Assembly: GCF_949287625.1 (NCBI RefSeq)
Contig: NZ_CASEGO010000028.1
Coordinates: 1 to 24,945, forward strand
Source of the DNA: an uncultured Brachyspira sp.
GTDB lineage: Bacteria; Spirochaetota; Brachyspiria; Brachyspirales; Brachyspiraceae
DNA length: 24,945 nucleotides
Direction: 5' to 3'
Position numbers and translations under genes: made by a program. This document shows positions 14,937-23,577 of the stretch, piece by piece. Numbering within the stretch: position 1 is the first letter of the stretch; each line of letters opens with the position of its first letter. The notes below the pieces were generated by a model. That model made no database searches, was not told the origin of the DNA, and saw only the letters and a list, made by a program, of their open reading frames with translations.

Positions 14937-16478
14937 TTATATCCTTTTTAATATTTTATATGATATGTCTGCTAAATCTTTCGGCTGAATATAGTCGTTT
15001 CCAAATTTTTTAGATAGTATATTAAAAGATTTTGCCTGTATTATTAATGCAAGTTTAGAAGAATCTAATATATTGAGTTTTCTTGCAAGCAATGCCCCAA
15101 GAAATCCAGCAAATACATCTCCCATTCCAGCTTTGCCCATAGATGGTCTTGGATTATAGTTTATATATATATCATTTTCATGCATTAAAAAACTTACAGC
15201 GTCTTTTAATATTATAGATGCATTAGTTTGCTGTCTGTATTTTAATAAAGCTTCATACGGATTTTCTAATGCTTCTATGTGATTTATATTAGTTAATTTT
15301 TCAAATTCATATATATGAGGCGTTAATACAAAATTTCTGTTAAGTTCATTAAGTGTGCTTCCAAACATTAAATACAAAGCATCAGCATCTATAACAGTTG
15401 GTATATTTATCTGTTTGAGTATACTGTTTACAAAAACTTCAGTAGACATATTTCTTCCAAGTCCTGAACCTATTATGCAGGCGTTACTTTTATTTATGTC
15501 ATTAACTATTTCTATATCATTTTCTGTGAAGTATTTTTGATTTTCATCTCCTATACCTATAATAACAATTTCAGGCATAGAAGGCATAATAGCCTCTCTT
15601 ATATTTTTTAATATTCCTCTAGGAACATAAAGTCTTATATATCCAACTCCAAGTCTGTAAGCAGCATGAACCGCTAAAACAGCAGCTCCTATATATTCAT
15701 CACTTCCAGATATTACAGCGAGCATTCCCTGTTCTCTTTTGCTGAAAAAAGCATTTCTATTTAAATTAATTTTTTCATTATAGTCTATTAATTTTGCTTT
15801 ATATTCGAAACTGTTTAATATATTTTCTGGAAATATTGATTTTATCATAAATAATTTTCCTATATATTCTCTTGTTCTATATAAGAAAAATATATCCTTA
15901 GCAAAACAAACAGTATATGTTTCATGAGCTTTAAAGCAGGTATGTACATTGTCATAGTCATTTATTTTTGAGGCAAGCCCTGAAGGTATATCTATTGCTA
16001 TTCTAAGTACATCTAATTTATTTAGATTATCTACAAGTACTTTTTGTATGCCTTCTAAAGGTCTGTTTCCACCAGTGCCGAATAGAGAATCTAATACTAT
16101 TGATTTTTTTTCTATATTTTCTAAAGCGGATATAACATCATCTTCGCTTCCTAAGTAACTTATATCTACATTCATAGATTTTAATATGTTAAAATTGGCA
16201 TAAGTATCTTTATTAACTCTGTCAAGATTTCCAGTAATATATATATTCACATCATAGCCGTTATTTATTAAATATCTTGCTATTGCTAATCCGTCTCCGC
16301 CGTTTCCTCCGACTGATGAAAAAATATATACAGTTTTTGTGTATAATAGTTTTCTATGCCTTTTTAACAATAGATAAAAAATCTCACTTGCTACATGTTC
16401 CATAAGAAGTATAGAAGGTATCTTTTCTGTAGTTTTTTTATCTATATTTATTAAATCTTCTGTAGTTACAACTTTCAT
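14937..16478 (-). CDS. nnr: Bifunctional NAD(P)H-hydrate epimerase / ADP-dependent dehydratase
   Basis: The N-terminal YjeF domain shows SSVGGNGGDGLAIARYL near residues 54-70 and LDSLFGTGGNRPLEG near 128-142, the epimerase signature. The C-terminal carbohydrate-kinase-like domain shows GSDEYIGAAVLAVHAAYRLG, PTVIDADALYLM, LTPHIYEFEKL and the catalytic region KAGMGDVFAGFLGALLA; the usual GTGD is GMGD with the Asp kept. The enzyme repairs hydrated NADH and NADPH: the epimerase interconverts R and S forms and the dehydratase restores the cofactor. I choose ATG at 16478 because it overlaps the upstream TGA as ATGA with GGA 7 bases before it, and MKVVTTEDL fits the family start; an ATG at 16490 gives four extra residues. 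Length is 513, normal for the fused form. Confidence 0.93.
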   Translation of the reverse strand: MKVVTTEDLINIDKKTTEKIPSILLMEHVASEIFYLLLKRHRKLLYTKTVYIFSSVGGNGGDGLAIARYLINNGYDVNIYITGNLDRVNKDTYANFNILKSMNVDISYLGSEDDVISALENIEKKSIVLDSLFGTGGNRPLEGIQKVLVDNLNKLDVLRIAIDIPSGLASKINDYDNVHTCFKAHETYTVCFAKDIFFLYRTREYIGKLFMIKSIFPENILNSFEYKAKLIDYNEKINLNRNAFFSKREQGMLAVISGSDEYIGAAVLAVHAAYRLGVGYIRLYVPRGILKNIREAIMPSMPEIVIIGIGDENQKYFTENDIEIVNDINKSNACIIGSGLGRNMSTEVFVNSILKQINIPTVIDADALYLMFGSTLNELNRNFVLTPHIYEFEKLTNINHIEALENPYEALLKYRQQTNASIILKDAVSFLMHENDIYINYNPRPSMGKAGMGDVFAGFLGALLARKLNILDSSKLALIIQAKSFNILSKKFGNDYIQPKDLADISYKILKRI

Positions 16479-18250
16479 TTTAATATCCATAATTTTTCTT
16501 TAATTATATCTATAAATGATAATAATATATTTTCATTTAATTGTCCATACTTTATAAACTCGTTATAAGTGATTTTCATGCTGCTGCTTTCTTTTAAGAT
16601 ATTATTATATGTATTCTCTGGAATCATACCAGCATTATTTTTAAATACATTCAAATCATAATATGCAGATAGCTTCAAAGCCCATAATGCATGTCTTGGA
16701 TTTTTATCATTTATAAGTATAGGGTAGAGCAACATATAGCTTTTTGATAGTGTATTATCCAAATTTTTAATTTCTTTATAAGAATAAAAATCTGGAATAT
16801 TTCTGTATGAAATACTGCTTCCTTTTTTTATAACATTGCTTATTTTGTATTTATCATTATTATATGAGTATAATAATGGCCAGTATGTAGCATCTCCGTA
16901 TAAATATTTGGCTATATCCCAATAATACATATCTTTTGATGTTATATATGATAAACTTGCTGCATTCATTGAATTAAAAAATGTGTTAACAACATCGTAT
17001 AATTTTTGATTTTCTATATTATTGCTTGCAACAGTTTTATTGCTTCCATAATAAATAGATACAAATATACCAATTATCAGTATGAATATTATTATGATTG
17101 CTACTTTTAATATGCCTTTAAATAATTCAAAACTTTCTTTTCTTTTATTCATCTTTTTGTTATCCAATTCCTTAGTATTTTTAATATTTAATAATTCTTT
17201 TTCTATATTTTTATTAGCTATAGTATTTTCTATTATGGAATTTTCTATATCATTTTCTTTTAAATCATTTATATATTTTTCATCAAAATTATTAATATCC
17301 AGTAATTCTTCTTTACTATATTCTCTCATTTCTGGGTAATTATATTCATCTTTTCTATTATTTTCTTCTTCAGTTTTATTTATTTCTTCTTCATTTATTT
17401 CTTCATAAGCCTCCATTTCATTTTCTTTAATATTTTCTTTAGTATTTTCATTTAAATAATCTTCATCAAAATTATTAATATCTAGTAATTCTTCCTTACT
17501 ATATTCTTTCATTTCGGGAAAGTTATTTTCTTCTTCATTTTTTTCATCATCATCTTTTTCTGTTATTTCTTCTTCTATACCACTTTCTTTTATATTAGTT
17601 TCTTTATTATCTATTTTTTCTTCTTTTTCATTTAGGTTCTCTATCATAGAGTTTAAATCTATAGAATTATATGTTTTATTTTTCCATATATTGCCTATTA
17701 TATTATCGTCTATAGAAGTATTTTCTTCATCTATCACTTCTTCCAGCGTTTCATCATTATTAACATTTTCTGCTCTTTTACTTAATATTTTATTATCCAA
17801 TTCATCTAAAATATCTTCAGTGATTTCATTATTTTCAGTATTTTTAACTTTATTTTTTAGGTAAGTGTCAGGGTCAAATATGATATTTGAATTATAATAA
17901 AATGTACCAAAATTTTCTATATATACATGCTCATTTCTTGATATATCTTTTATATTTTTAAATATGCTTTTAAATATTGATTTTTCTAAAAAAATATCTT
18001 TTATATCTTTACTTTTTACATCTATGGATTCTAAAGATTCATCAAAACTTTCATCTTCATTTGAGAAGAATATCTTTCTATCTTCATCAGCACTAATTGT
18101 ACCAAGTTTATCCATGTAAAATCTATTTCCATTTATAATGGATAATGTTATTTTGTCAAAGAGTTCTTTAATAATTATGTTTATTTTATCTTTGTCTATA
18201 TTAAATTCATTTGATATATTTTCTATTAGTGTATAATTTGTTTTAAACAT
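16475..18250 (-). CDS. Membrane protein with two HU-like domains and an extracytoplasmic LysM-like domain (591 aa)
   Basis: Residues 1-120 appear to hold two HU/IHF-type DNA-binding-like units: DKINIIIKELFDKITLSIINGN..MDKLGTI (21-52) and IFKNIKDISRNEHVYIENFGTF (about 96-117), each ending in the typical aromatic/Gly hairpin. A long Glu/Asn/Lys-rich region (about 135-370) follows and contains a near-duplicate PEMKEYSKEELLDINNFDE / PEMREYSKEELLDINNFDE, 61 residues apart. One membrane segment (about 381-401, VAIIIIFILIIGIFVSIYY) leads to a C-terminal region with a LysM-like stretch, YYWDIAKYLYGDATYWPLL (442-460). It may link cytoplasmic DNA or protein to the cell wall. HU-domain membrane proteins with SPOR domains are known in Bacteroidetes; this LysM combination is my reading. 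It overlaps the repair gene by ATGA. Confidence 0.7.
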   Translation of the reverse strand: MFKTNYTLIENISNEFNIDKDKINIIIKELFDKITLSIINGNRFYMDKLGTISADEDRKIFFSNEDESFDESLESIDVKSKDIKDIFLEKSIFKSIFKNIKDISRNEHVYIENFGTFYYNSNIIFDPDTYLKNKVKNTENNEITEDILDELDNKILSKRAENVNNDETLEEVIDEENTSIDDNIIGNIWKNKTYNSIDLNSMIENLNEKEEKIDNKETNIKESGIEEEITEKDDDEKNEEENNFPEMKEYSKEELLDINNFDEDYLNENTKENIKENEMEAYEEINEEEINKTEEENNRKDEYNYPEMREYSKEELLDINNFDEKYINDLKENDIENSIIENTIANKNIEKELLNIKNTKELDNKKMNKRKESFELFKGILKVAIIIIFILIIGIFVSIYYGSNKTVASNNIENQKLYDVVNTFFNSMNAASLSYITSKDMYYWDIAKYLYGDATYWPLLYSYNNDKYKISNVIKKGSSISYRNIPDFYSYKEIKNLDNTLSKSYMLLYPILINDKNPRHALWALKLSAYYDLNVFKNNAGMIPENTYNNILKESSSMKITYNEFIKYGQLNENILLSFIDIIKEKLWILK

Positions 18251-18264
18251 GCCTTACCCACAAA

Positions 18265-18295
18265 ATTATATATTATTGTAAGAATTATATATCAA
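18265..18295 (-). promoter_or_regulatory. Probable promoter of the HU/LysM-nnr operon
   Basis: On the - strand TTGATA (18295-18290) precedes TATATA (18272-18267) with a 17-bp spacer; TATAAT at 18270-18265 is an alternative -10 with 19 bp. The ATG at 18250 is close, giving a leader of roughly 10 bases. AT-rich context lowers confidence. Confidence 0.45.
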
Positions 18296-18302
18296 TTTAG
18301 AA

Positions 18303-18336
18303 TAAAAAAAAGCCTAATTTATAACAAAATTAGGCT
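18303..18336 (-). terminator. Intrinsic terminator of trxA
   Basis: AGCCTAATTT (18311-18320) and AAATTAGGCT (18327-18336) form a perfect 10-bp stem with a 6-nt loop. On the - strand it is followed by a run of T (complement of the A run at 18304-18311), 21 bases after the trxA stop. Confidence 0.9.
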
Positions 18337-18356
18337 AAAATAGTATATTTTCTATT

Positions 18357-18674
18357 TTATAGATAATCTTTCAACCATTCTTTTAATTGAGATTCATTTT
18401 TCATACCTTCAGCTCTTTTAACAACCTCTCCGCCTTTAAATATTATTAAAGTAGGTATTGACTGAACGCCGTATTTTGCAGCAACATCTTCTGCCTCATC
18501 AACATTAACAGCTCCAAAATTCATTTTATCTGAATACTGATCTGCTATTTTATGTAATACTGGTGTCTGCATTTTACAAGGTCCGCACCATTCAGCAAAA
18601 AAGTCAACTAATATTGCTTTCTCTCCGCCAATAGAAGCTTCAAAGTTATCTGATTTTAATTCTTGTACTGACAT
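18357..18674 (-). CDS. trxA: Thioredoxin
   Basis: A 105-residue protein with the active site WCGPC (C30 and C33) after ILVDFFAE, and the cis-proline in SIPTLIIFKGG (P74). The length and order match a classical single-domain thioredoxin that reduces protein disulfides in the cytoplasm. The start is the ATG at 18674, with GAGGGA 7 bases upstream; a GTG 15 bases earlier overlaps that ribosome site. It has its own promoter and terminator, so it is a single-gene unit, divergent from the marR pair. No thioredoxin reductase gene is in the window. Confidence 0.96.
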   Translation of the reverse strand: MSVQELKSDNFEASIGGEKAILVDFFAEWCGPCKMQTPVLHKIADQYSDKMNFGAVNVDEAEDVAAKYGVQSIPTLIIFKGGEVVKRAEGMKNESQLKEWLKDYL

Positions 18675-18707
18675 GTTTATTTCCCTCACTTATTTTATTG
18701 TTTTATT

Positions 18708-18735
18708 AGTATACTCTAACTTTACTAAAAGTCAA
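18708..18735 (-). promoter_or_regulatory. Promoter of trxA
   Basis: TTGACT (18735-18730) and TATACT (18713-18708) on the - strand with a 16-bp spacer, 33 bases before the chosen ATG at 18674. Confidence 0.7.
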
Positions 18736-18798
18736 CACCTTTTTTTATTTTTTTAAATATACCTATACTATGTATATTATGCTTGACTTATTTTTATG

Positions 18799-18846
18799 TA
18801 TAATAAGCTAGCTTATTATAAGAATACTTACTATAAGGATACTTAT
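18799..18846 (+). promoter_or_regulatory. Three tandem ATAAG-N4-CTTAY operators before marR
   Basis: Sites begin at 18803, 18818 and 18833, exactly 15 bp apart: ATAAG-CTAG-CTTAT, ATAAG-AATA-CTTAC and ATAAG-GATA-CTTAT. The first is the centre of a perfect 22-bp palindrome (18799-18820) that also contains a TATAAT -10-like box at 18799-18804. The third covers the ribosome site AAGGA (18835-18839). Each is a small inverted repeat, as expected for a dimeric MarR-type repressor, so autoregulation is likely. TTGACT (18783-18788) is too close to that -10 to be its normal -35. Confidence 0.6.
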
Positions 18847-18848
18847 CA

Positions 18849-19265
18849 TTGGAGAATCTGCATTATTTGCTTATGAAAGCCAATTCTATGTTTGCCCGTA
18901 AAATAATCTATGAGGCAAATAAGATAGGGCTTACATCAGGTCAGCCTAAAGTATTATATTTTTTATCTCGATTTAAAGAGGCTGATCAAAAAACAATAGC
19001 TAATTATTTGGAAATAGAACCTGCTACTGTAGGCAGTATACTTCTTGGTATGGAGAAATCTGGTTTAATAGAGAGAAAACAGAGGGAAGGAAACAGACGT
19101 TCTCTTTATGTTTCTTTAACAGAAAAGGGTATAGAAGTTTCAAATAATATGGAGAAAATATTTGAAGATACAGAGAATATTGCTGCTGATAAATTATCAG
19201 AAAAAGATAAAGAAAAATTAAAAAAACTATTGATTGAGATGTGTAATTCATTAAAAGGAGTTTAA
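18849..19265 (+). CDS. MarR-family transcriptional regulator (138 aa)
   Basis: The fold is typical MarR: N-terminal helix (HYLLMKANSMFARKIIYEAN), LTSGQPKVLYFL, recognition region ADQKTIANYLEIEPATVGSILLGMEKSGLIERK, and the wing with REGNRRSLYVSLTEKG, then a dimerisation helix. It should bind inverted repeats as a dimer and repress until a ligand or redox signal releases it. The start is TTG at 18849, with AAGGA at 18835-18839 nine bases before it; the next ATG (18873) has no suitable site. The stop lies one base before the membrane-protein start, and the next gene's GGAG is in its last codons, so the pair is coupled. It probably controls that gene and itself through the three operators. Confidence 0.9.
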   Translation: MENLHYLLMKANSMFARKIIYEANKIGLTSGQPKVLYFLSRFKEADQKTIANYLEIEPATVGSILLGMEKSGLIERKQREGNRRSLYVSLTEKGIEVSNNMEKIFEDTENIAADKLSEKDKEKLKKLLIEMCNSLKGV

Positions 19266-19266
19266 C

Positions 19267-19928
19267 ATGTTTAAGAAGATTTTAGAAAAACATCTTATAG
19301 AGAGAACTATAATACTTTTAATAGGGCTTTATATTATGTCTTTGGGTATAGCTTTTTCTATTAAAGCGTCGCTTGGCACTTCTCCTATTTCAAGTGTACC
19401 GTATGTTACAAGCTGTATATCAGGGCTTTCTGTAGGAGAAACTACAATTATTATTAATCTTGTATTTATATTATGCAGATACTGCTTCTTAGAAAAAAAT
19501 ATAATCCGCTTCAGCTTTTTCAAATACCTGCACTTATCTTGTTTGGTATAATGATAGATATAAGCGGCTCTTTAATAAAAGATATAACATACAGCAATTA
19601 TTTTCAGCAATGGGTATTATGTTTTATTGGTATAGTTTTGGTTGGTGTTGGAGTAAGTATAGAAATTATGGCAAAACTTGTAACTACTCCTGGTGAGGGT
19701 GTTGTACTTGCCATATGCAAAGTTTTTCCTTTAAAATTCGGAAATACAAAAATTATGTTTGATGTTGTATTAGTATTAATTTCTTTAGTTACAGTTTTGA
19801 TATTTTTAGGTCATTTAGAAGGGGTTAGGGAAGGTACTATAATAGCTGCAATGTTAGTAGGTTTTATAGCAAAACATCTAAGTAAACCTTTGAAACTTTT
19901 AGAGAATAAATATTTACTTAATGAATAA
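19267..19928 (+). pseudogene. YczE/YitT-like membrane protein gene with a one-base frameshift
   Basis: The first frame gives LIERTIILLIGLYIMSLGIA and GTSPISSVPYVTSCISGLSVG, then drifts out of family sense near 19471 and stops at about 19551. A -1 frame picks up MQILLLRKKYNPLQLFQIPA at 19473 and runs to 19928 with further membrane segments and TTPGEGVVLAICKVF. Joined, the product is about 220 residues with five or six membrane segments, like YczE/DUF6198-type integral membrane proteins, which are often next to a MarR-type gene and of unknown function. One missing base (ATA-TTA-ATG expected, ATATTATG seen) explains it. I see no slippery heptamer, so a real deletion or consensus error is more likely than programmed slipping. 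Confidence 0.8.
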
Positions 19929-19951
19929 TAATATTTATTTAGTATAGATGA

Positions 19952-19992
19952 AAGCCCTGCTTCTATTTGAGCTAGGCTTTGCAATATATTTT
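19952..19992 (+). terminator. Weak terminator-like hairpin after the YczE-like gene
   Basis: AAAGCC near 19951 pairs with GGCTTT near 19973, with a loop of about 16 bases and a T-run about 8 bases further on. The gap before the T-run makes it weak. Confidence 0.4.
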
Positions 19993-20096
19993 TTGTCTAA
20001 TTTTATTTAATTGTTTATAGTAGATTTATTTAATAGCCATATAAAAAATAGTTTTGCATCAAGTTTAATTGGTATAATTATATTTGTATAAAATTA

Positions 20097-20126
20097 CAGG
20101 GTATTAGTTTTAATACTAATACCCTG
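20097..20126. terminator. Strong stem-loop between convergent units
   Basis: CAGGGTATTAG (20097-20107) and CTAATACCCTG (20116-20126) are exact inverted 11-mers with an 8-nt loop. On the - strand, the direction of the PepSY-like gene ending at 20152, it is followed by a T-rich stretch (TAATTTTATA), so it probably terminates that gene. Confidence 0.65.
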
Positions 20127-20151
20127 CATTGTATATGGGATGGAAAGTAAA

Positions 20152-20577
20152 TCAATCGTCAAATTTTTGTCCTATAAGCTGACCGTCTGAAGATATATAA
20201 AGCTCCATCATATTATTAAGCTTTATTTCGTAAGTTCCCCATTTCTTTTCAGCACTAATAATTACAGTATTTGGATATGTATTTCGTATGGTGTTTGCTA
20301 CATTTGCTGGAAAAACATTGTATGGTATTCCTACATATTCTGCTTCTATCTCTACCCAATCACCGTTATATAAAAAGTCTATTTTTATTCCATTTGATAA
20401 TTCTGTTTCATACTTACCATCATCACTTTCTACATACCATATCTGAGCATCTGGAAAAGCATTGCGTATAAAATTTTTGGCTTTTTCAGGCAATGCTTCC
20501 GGCGAAATTACCCAATCAGCGAATAAACTACTAGAGGAGATTATTATAACTGTTAATATGATTTTTAGTATTTTCAT
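20152..20577 (-). CDS. Secreted PepSY-like protein (141 aa)
   Basis: A signal peptide of about 20 residues (MKILKIILTVIIISSSSLFA) ends before Asp-Trp, giving a likely exported mature protein; no lipobox cysteine is present. The mature part holds two similar units, each with an alpha helix then beta strands: AKNFIRNAFPDAQIWYVESD... and ANTIRNTYPNTVIISAEKKW... This matches the BLIP-like PepSY_like proteins (PF11396 type), whose role is unclear; inhibition of proteases or binding of surface components has been suggested for relatives. AGGAGG sits 7-8 bases before the ATG at 20577, a strong site. It has its own promoter and terminator. Confidence 0.8.
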   Translation of the reverse strand: MKILKIILTVIIISSSSLFADWVISPEALPEKAKNFIRNAFPDAQIWYVESDDGKYETELSNGIKIDFLYNGDWVEIEAEYVGIPYNVFPANVANTIRNTYPNTVIISAEKKWGTYEIKLNNMMELYISSDGQLIGQKFDD

Positions 20578-20607
20578 AAATAACCTCCTCTTTTTATTTA
20601 TACTTAT

Positions 20608-20635
20608 ATTATAACATATTTATAAATTTTGTCAA
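20608..20635 (-). promoter_or_regulatory. Promoter of the PepSY-like gene
   Basis: TTGACA (20635-20630) and TATAAT (20613-20608) on the - strand, both full consensus, with a 16-bp spacer and 30 bases to the ATG. Confidence 0.8.
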
Positions 20636-20730
20636 TATTTTTTACAAATAATTTACTTCTTATTTACAAGTATATTTATTTTTTAATAATTTATTACATG
20701 ATTATCGTATATATTTGCTGTAAATTAAAA

Positions 20731-20767
20731 AAATACCCCTAATATAAAATTATTAGAGGTATTTTTT
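20731..20767. terminator. Bidirectional terminator-like hairpin
   Basis: AATACCCCTAATA and TATTAGAGGTATT pair with one mismatch around a 6-nt loop. A-runs on the left and T-runs on the right allow termination in both directions. It lies upstream of the PepSY-like promoter and downstream of the YfhO gene. Confidence 0.65.
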
Positions 20768-20799
20768 ATTATCGCTAATAAAAATTATTCGCTAAAAAT

Positions 20800-20823
20800 A
20801 TATAGCAAATGAATTTGCTATAT
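20800..20823 (-). terminator. Terminator of the YfhO-family gene
   Basis: TATAGCAAAT (20801-20810) and ATTTGCTATA (20813-20822) form a perfect stem with a 2-nt loop, extended by one more pair. On the - strand the downstream side is ATATATTTTTAGC. It lies about 43 bases after the stop at 20866. Confidence 0.55.
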
Positions 20824-20865
20824 TCTCACAATTTTTATATTTTGCTTTCTAATATCTAAAAATTA

Positions 20866-23436
20866 TTATTCTTGATTATTATATCTTTTTATATACAAAA
20901 CCGTACTTATAATAGATATTATTACAAATATTATCCAACATATTATTGTACTGTAAGCGTATTTCATTGAAGGAGTAAATTCAAATACTATATTGTTATC
21001 TCCAGCTTCTACATAAACCCCTCTGAATAGTAAATTAGCATTTAATAGCTCTTTTTTATCTCCATTAACAGTAACAGACCAGTCATTATTGTAACGCTCT
21101 TTTGATACAAGCACTCCCGCATCAGGGGTCTTTACATTAAATACTATTTTATTATCAGTTTCTTCAAGCAATTCTACACTATGAATAGAGTTTGGATTAT
21201 TTAAGGTTATATTATTGTTTGAATTATTTAATAATATTACTTCATTTGCCAAATTAAAATTAGGCATAGTTAATCTTCCTAAACCGTCATTAAAATCTTT
21301 AGCATTGTAAGCATTATTAACAAACTCATATTTATTTCTGTATCCTTTAAGTTCATACAATACAGCAGCAGAAAATTGATCATGATACTCAGTTATTTTT
21401 GTAAGATCATTTGAAAGTATAGACTGATCTAAATATGTAGGGCTTAAAATATATCTTACTCCAAGTAAATCCATAAGTCTAGGCTGATATCCTACATAAT
21501 CATTTATTCTGAAAGAGGCAAAAGTATCGGTTATATCTTTTGAAAGTCTGCTTGCTGCTGGAGGTTCTGTTAACGGTATATTATAATAAGGCATTGTATG
21601 GGTAGTGTATCTGTATAAATATGGTATTAATATAGGCATTGTAGTTTTATTACCGCCTTCTCTTAATATATGATCAACTATTGGAGTCGATTTATACATT
21701 TGATTATAATTTGATTTTACTATAAACATATTACCGCTTTGAGTTAAATCCAAAAATAAAACAGCTATAAACATATAAGGCAGATATTTATAAAATAGAT
21801 CTTCTTTATTAGCAATAATAACATATAAAAATACTATAATACTTCCTATTATAAGAAAGCCTATATGCCCCAGATCATATACAGAAAATAGTATAAAACA
21901 TATTAAAGGAACTATTACAGCAAATTTATCTTTTATAGTTATTTCTTTTAATGATATAGAAGTATTAACAAGTAAAAGGGCTGTTGTAGATATAAGTGCC
22001 AATCTTATAAAAGACATAAATATATTTTTTGATATTAATGCCGCATTAGCCTCCTTCCAATCAGCAACAAAACTGTTATATATTATTCCATTAGCAAGTA
22101 TAGTTATTAATGCCAATACTATAGAAAGAATTACTATTATATACATTATCTTTTGGGCTATATTTATATATTTGTAGTCATCTTCTAAATATTTAAGCAG
22201 TCTATCTTCTTTTTTAGCCTCTATCGCTTTGAATATATAATCGGCGGCAAATGATGCTATTACGGCAAATGGTATAGGTATAATTTCTATAAACTTATTG
22301 GGGTTTCTAGCATCTTGGAATATCGGTATTTGAAATAATGCTCCGTATATGATAGGAAAATATCTTCCGAAACTTGCTATTAAGAAAAATAATGCAGCTG
22401 CAATCCAGAAATATTTTTCTTTATATTTTTTCCTGCTTATAAAAACCGCAAATATTATAAATAGGAAAGTAATATATCCAATATTTGCAGCTGTAAGTGA
22501 GAAATTAGAAGTTTTAGGCTCACCCTCCATATTAGCTATTCTTCCCCAATAAGGGTGAGTTTCGCTTCCAGAATAGTATCCGAAGAAGCCTGGCATAAAA
22601 AATCCTAATACTTCTTCAGGCGGGTATGACCATCTTGTAGCCCATTCCCACAATTGTTTTTTGTCAGTAACTCCAGCAGCTCCCATATCCTGAGTGTTTC
22701 TTGTAATCATTATTATTTGTATAGACATTAAAAAAGAAAATACCGCCACTAAAGCAAATTTTACACATAAGAGAATTATTTTTTTTAAATCTTCTTTTAA
22801 AAAAACTATTAATTTTTTATCGTTTTTTTTGTTATAAAGCAGGTATAAAAAATAACATGATAAAAATAAAGCAAAATACATAGCAACGTCCAAAGCACCG
22901 CCTAAAAATGCTATGCCTAAAAATGCACCTGCAAAAAAGAAATGAATCCACTTTTCAGTATTCATAGCCTTTGATAAGAAATATAATACAAAAGGAAAAT
23001 AACAGTAGGTTTCAAATTTACCTAAATGACCAGGGAGCATTAAAGTTATAATGGCATTAGAAAACATTAAAGCAACAGCACCGAATATTGATGCTTTAAT
23101 AGATAATTTTTTTTCTCTTAAAAATAAAAATAATCCGTACCCCATTATTGTTATATGAAGTATTATTGTAGCCTGCGGATATATTTCAACTGGAAGTAGT
23201 GCCATAAGTAAAGATTTTGGGTGTATTGGTACTGTTGAAGAAGAGGCTATTGTAAAATAGGCATTATTCCAAAAATATAAATTTCCGCTTAATACAGCAT
23301 CTTTAATATTTTTTATATCCCAAAGAATAACATCTCCCATTTGAAGATAAGAGAAAGTTAAATTGCTGTAAAAAAATAGTATAGATAATAATAAAAATAC
23401 AATAGGATATATTATTTCTTTTTTTAATGATTTCAT
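20866..23436 (-). CDS. YfhO-family large membrane protein (856 aa)
   Basis: At least a dozen hydrophobic segments are spread over residues 9-560, starting with YPIVFLLLSILFFYSNLTF. The N-terminal external loops carry GDVILWDIKN and PGHLGKFETYCYFPFVLYFL, typical YfhO signatures. A beta-rich soluble domain of about 200 residues follows (for example VLVSKERYNNDWSVTVNGDK), then a last membrane segment and a short tail. YfhO proteins are GT-C-like membrane glycosyltransferases implicated in decorating cell-wall polymers or lipids with sugars. AAGGA is 11 bases before the ATG at 23436, and a consensus promoter lies 52 bases upstream. No other glycan gene is next to it, so it acts as a single-gene unit. 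The sugar and acceptor are unknown. Confidence 0.85.
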   Translation of the reverse strand: MKSLKKEIIYPIVFLLLSILFFYSNLTFSYLQMGDVILWDIKNIKDAVLSGNLYFWNNAYFTIASSSTVPIHPKSLLMALLPVEIYPQATIILHITIMGYGLFLFLREKKLSIKASIFGAVALMFSNAIITLMLPGHLGKFETYCYFPFVLYFLSKAMNTEKWIHFFFAGAFLGIAFLGGALDVAMYFALFLSCYFLYLLYNKKNDKKLIVFLKEDLKKIILLCVKFALVAVFSFLMSIQIIMITRNTQDMGAAGVTDKKQLWEWATRWSYPPEEVLGFFMPGFFGYYSGSETHPYWGRIANMEGEPKTSNFSLTAANIGYITFLFIIFAVFISRKKYKEKYFWIAAALFFLIASFGRYFPIIYGALFQIPIFQDARNPNKFIEIIPIPFAVIASFAADYIFKAIEAKKEDRLLKYLEDDYKYINIAQKIMYIIVILSIVLALITILANGIIYNSFVADWKEANAALISKNIFMSFIRLALISTTALLLVNTSISLKEITIKDKFAVIVPLICFILFSVYDLGHIGFLIIGSIIVFLYVIIANKEDLFYKYLPYMFIAVLFLDLTQSGNMFIVKSNYNQMYKSTPIVDHILREGGNKTTMPILIPYLYRYTTHTMPYYNIPLTEPPAASRLSKDITDTFASFRINDYVGYQPRLMDLLGVRYILSPTYLDQSILSNDLTKITEYHDQFSAAVLYELKGYRNKYEFVNNAYNAKDFNDGLGRLTMPNFNLANEVILLNNSNNNITLNNPNSIHSVELLEETDNKIVFNVKTPDAGVLVSKERYNNDWSVTVNGDKKELLNANLLFRGVYVEAGDNNIVFEFTPSMKYAYSTIICWIIFVIISIISTVLYIKRYNNQE

Positions 23437-23487
23437 TATTTATATATTCCTTATTTTGATGATGATTTTATTGAAAGCATTTTATAA

Positions 23488-23516
23488 ATAATATATAAAA
23501 GATGATGTATTGTCAA
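23488..23516 (-). promoter_or_regulatory. Promoter of the YfhO-family gene
   Basis: TTGACA (23516-23511) and TATTAT (23493-23488) on the - strand with the optimal 17-bp spacer. Confidence 0.75.
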
Positions 23517-23577
23517 GGAGTTTTGTATTAAAATATTTTTATATAAAAGTTTATAATTAAGAAATGAAAAAGAATAT

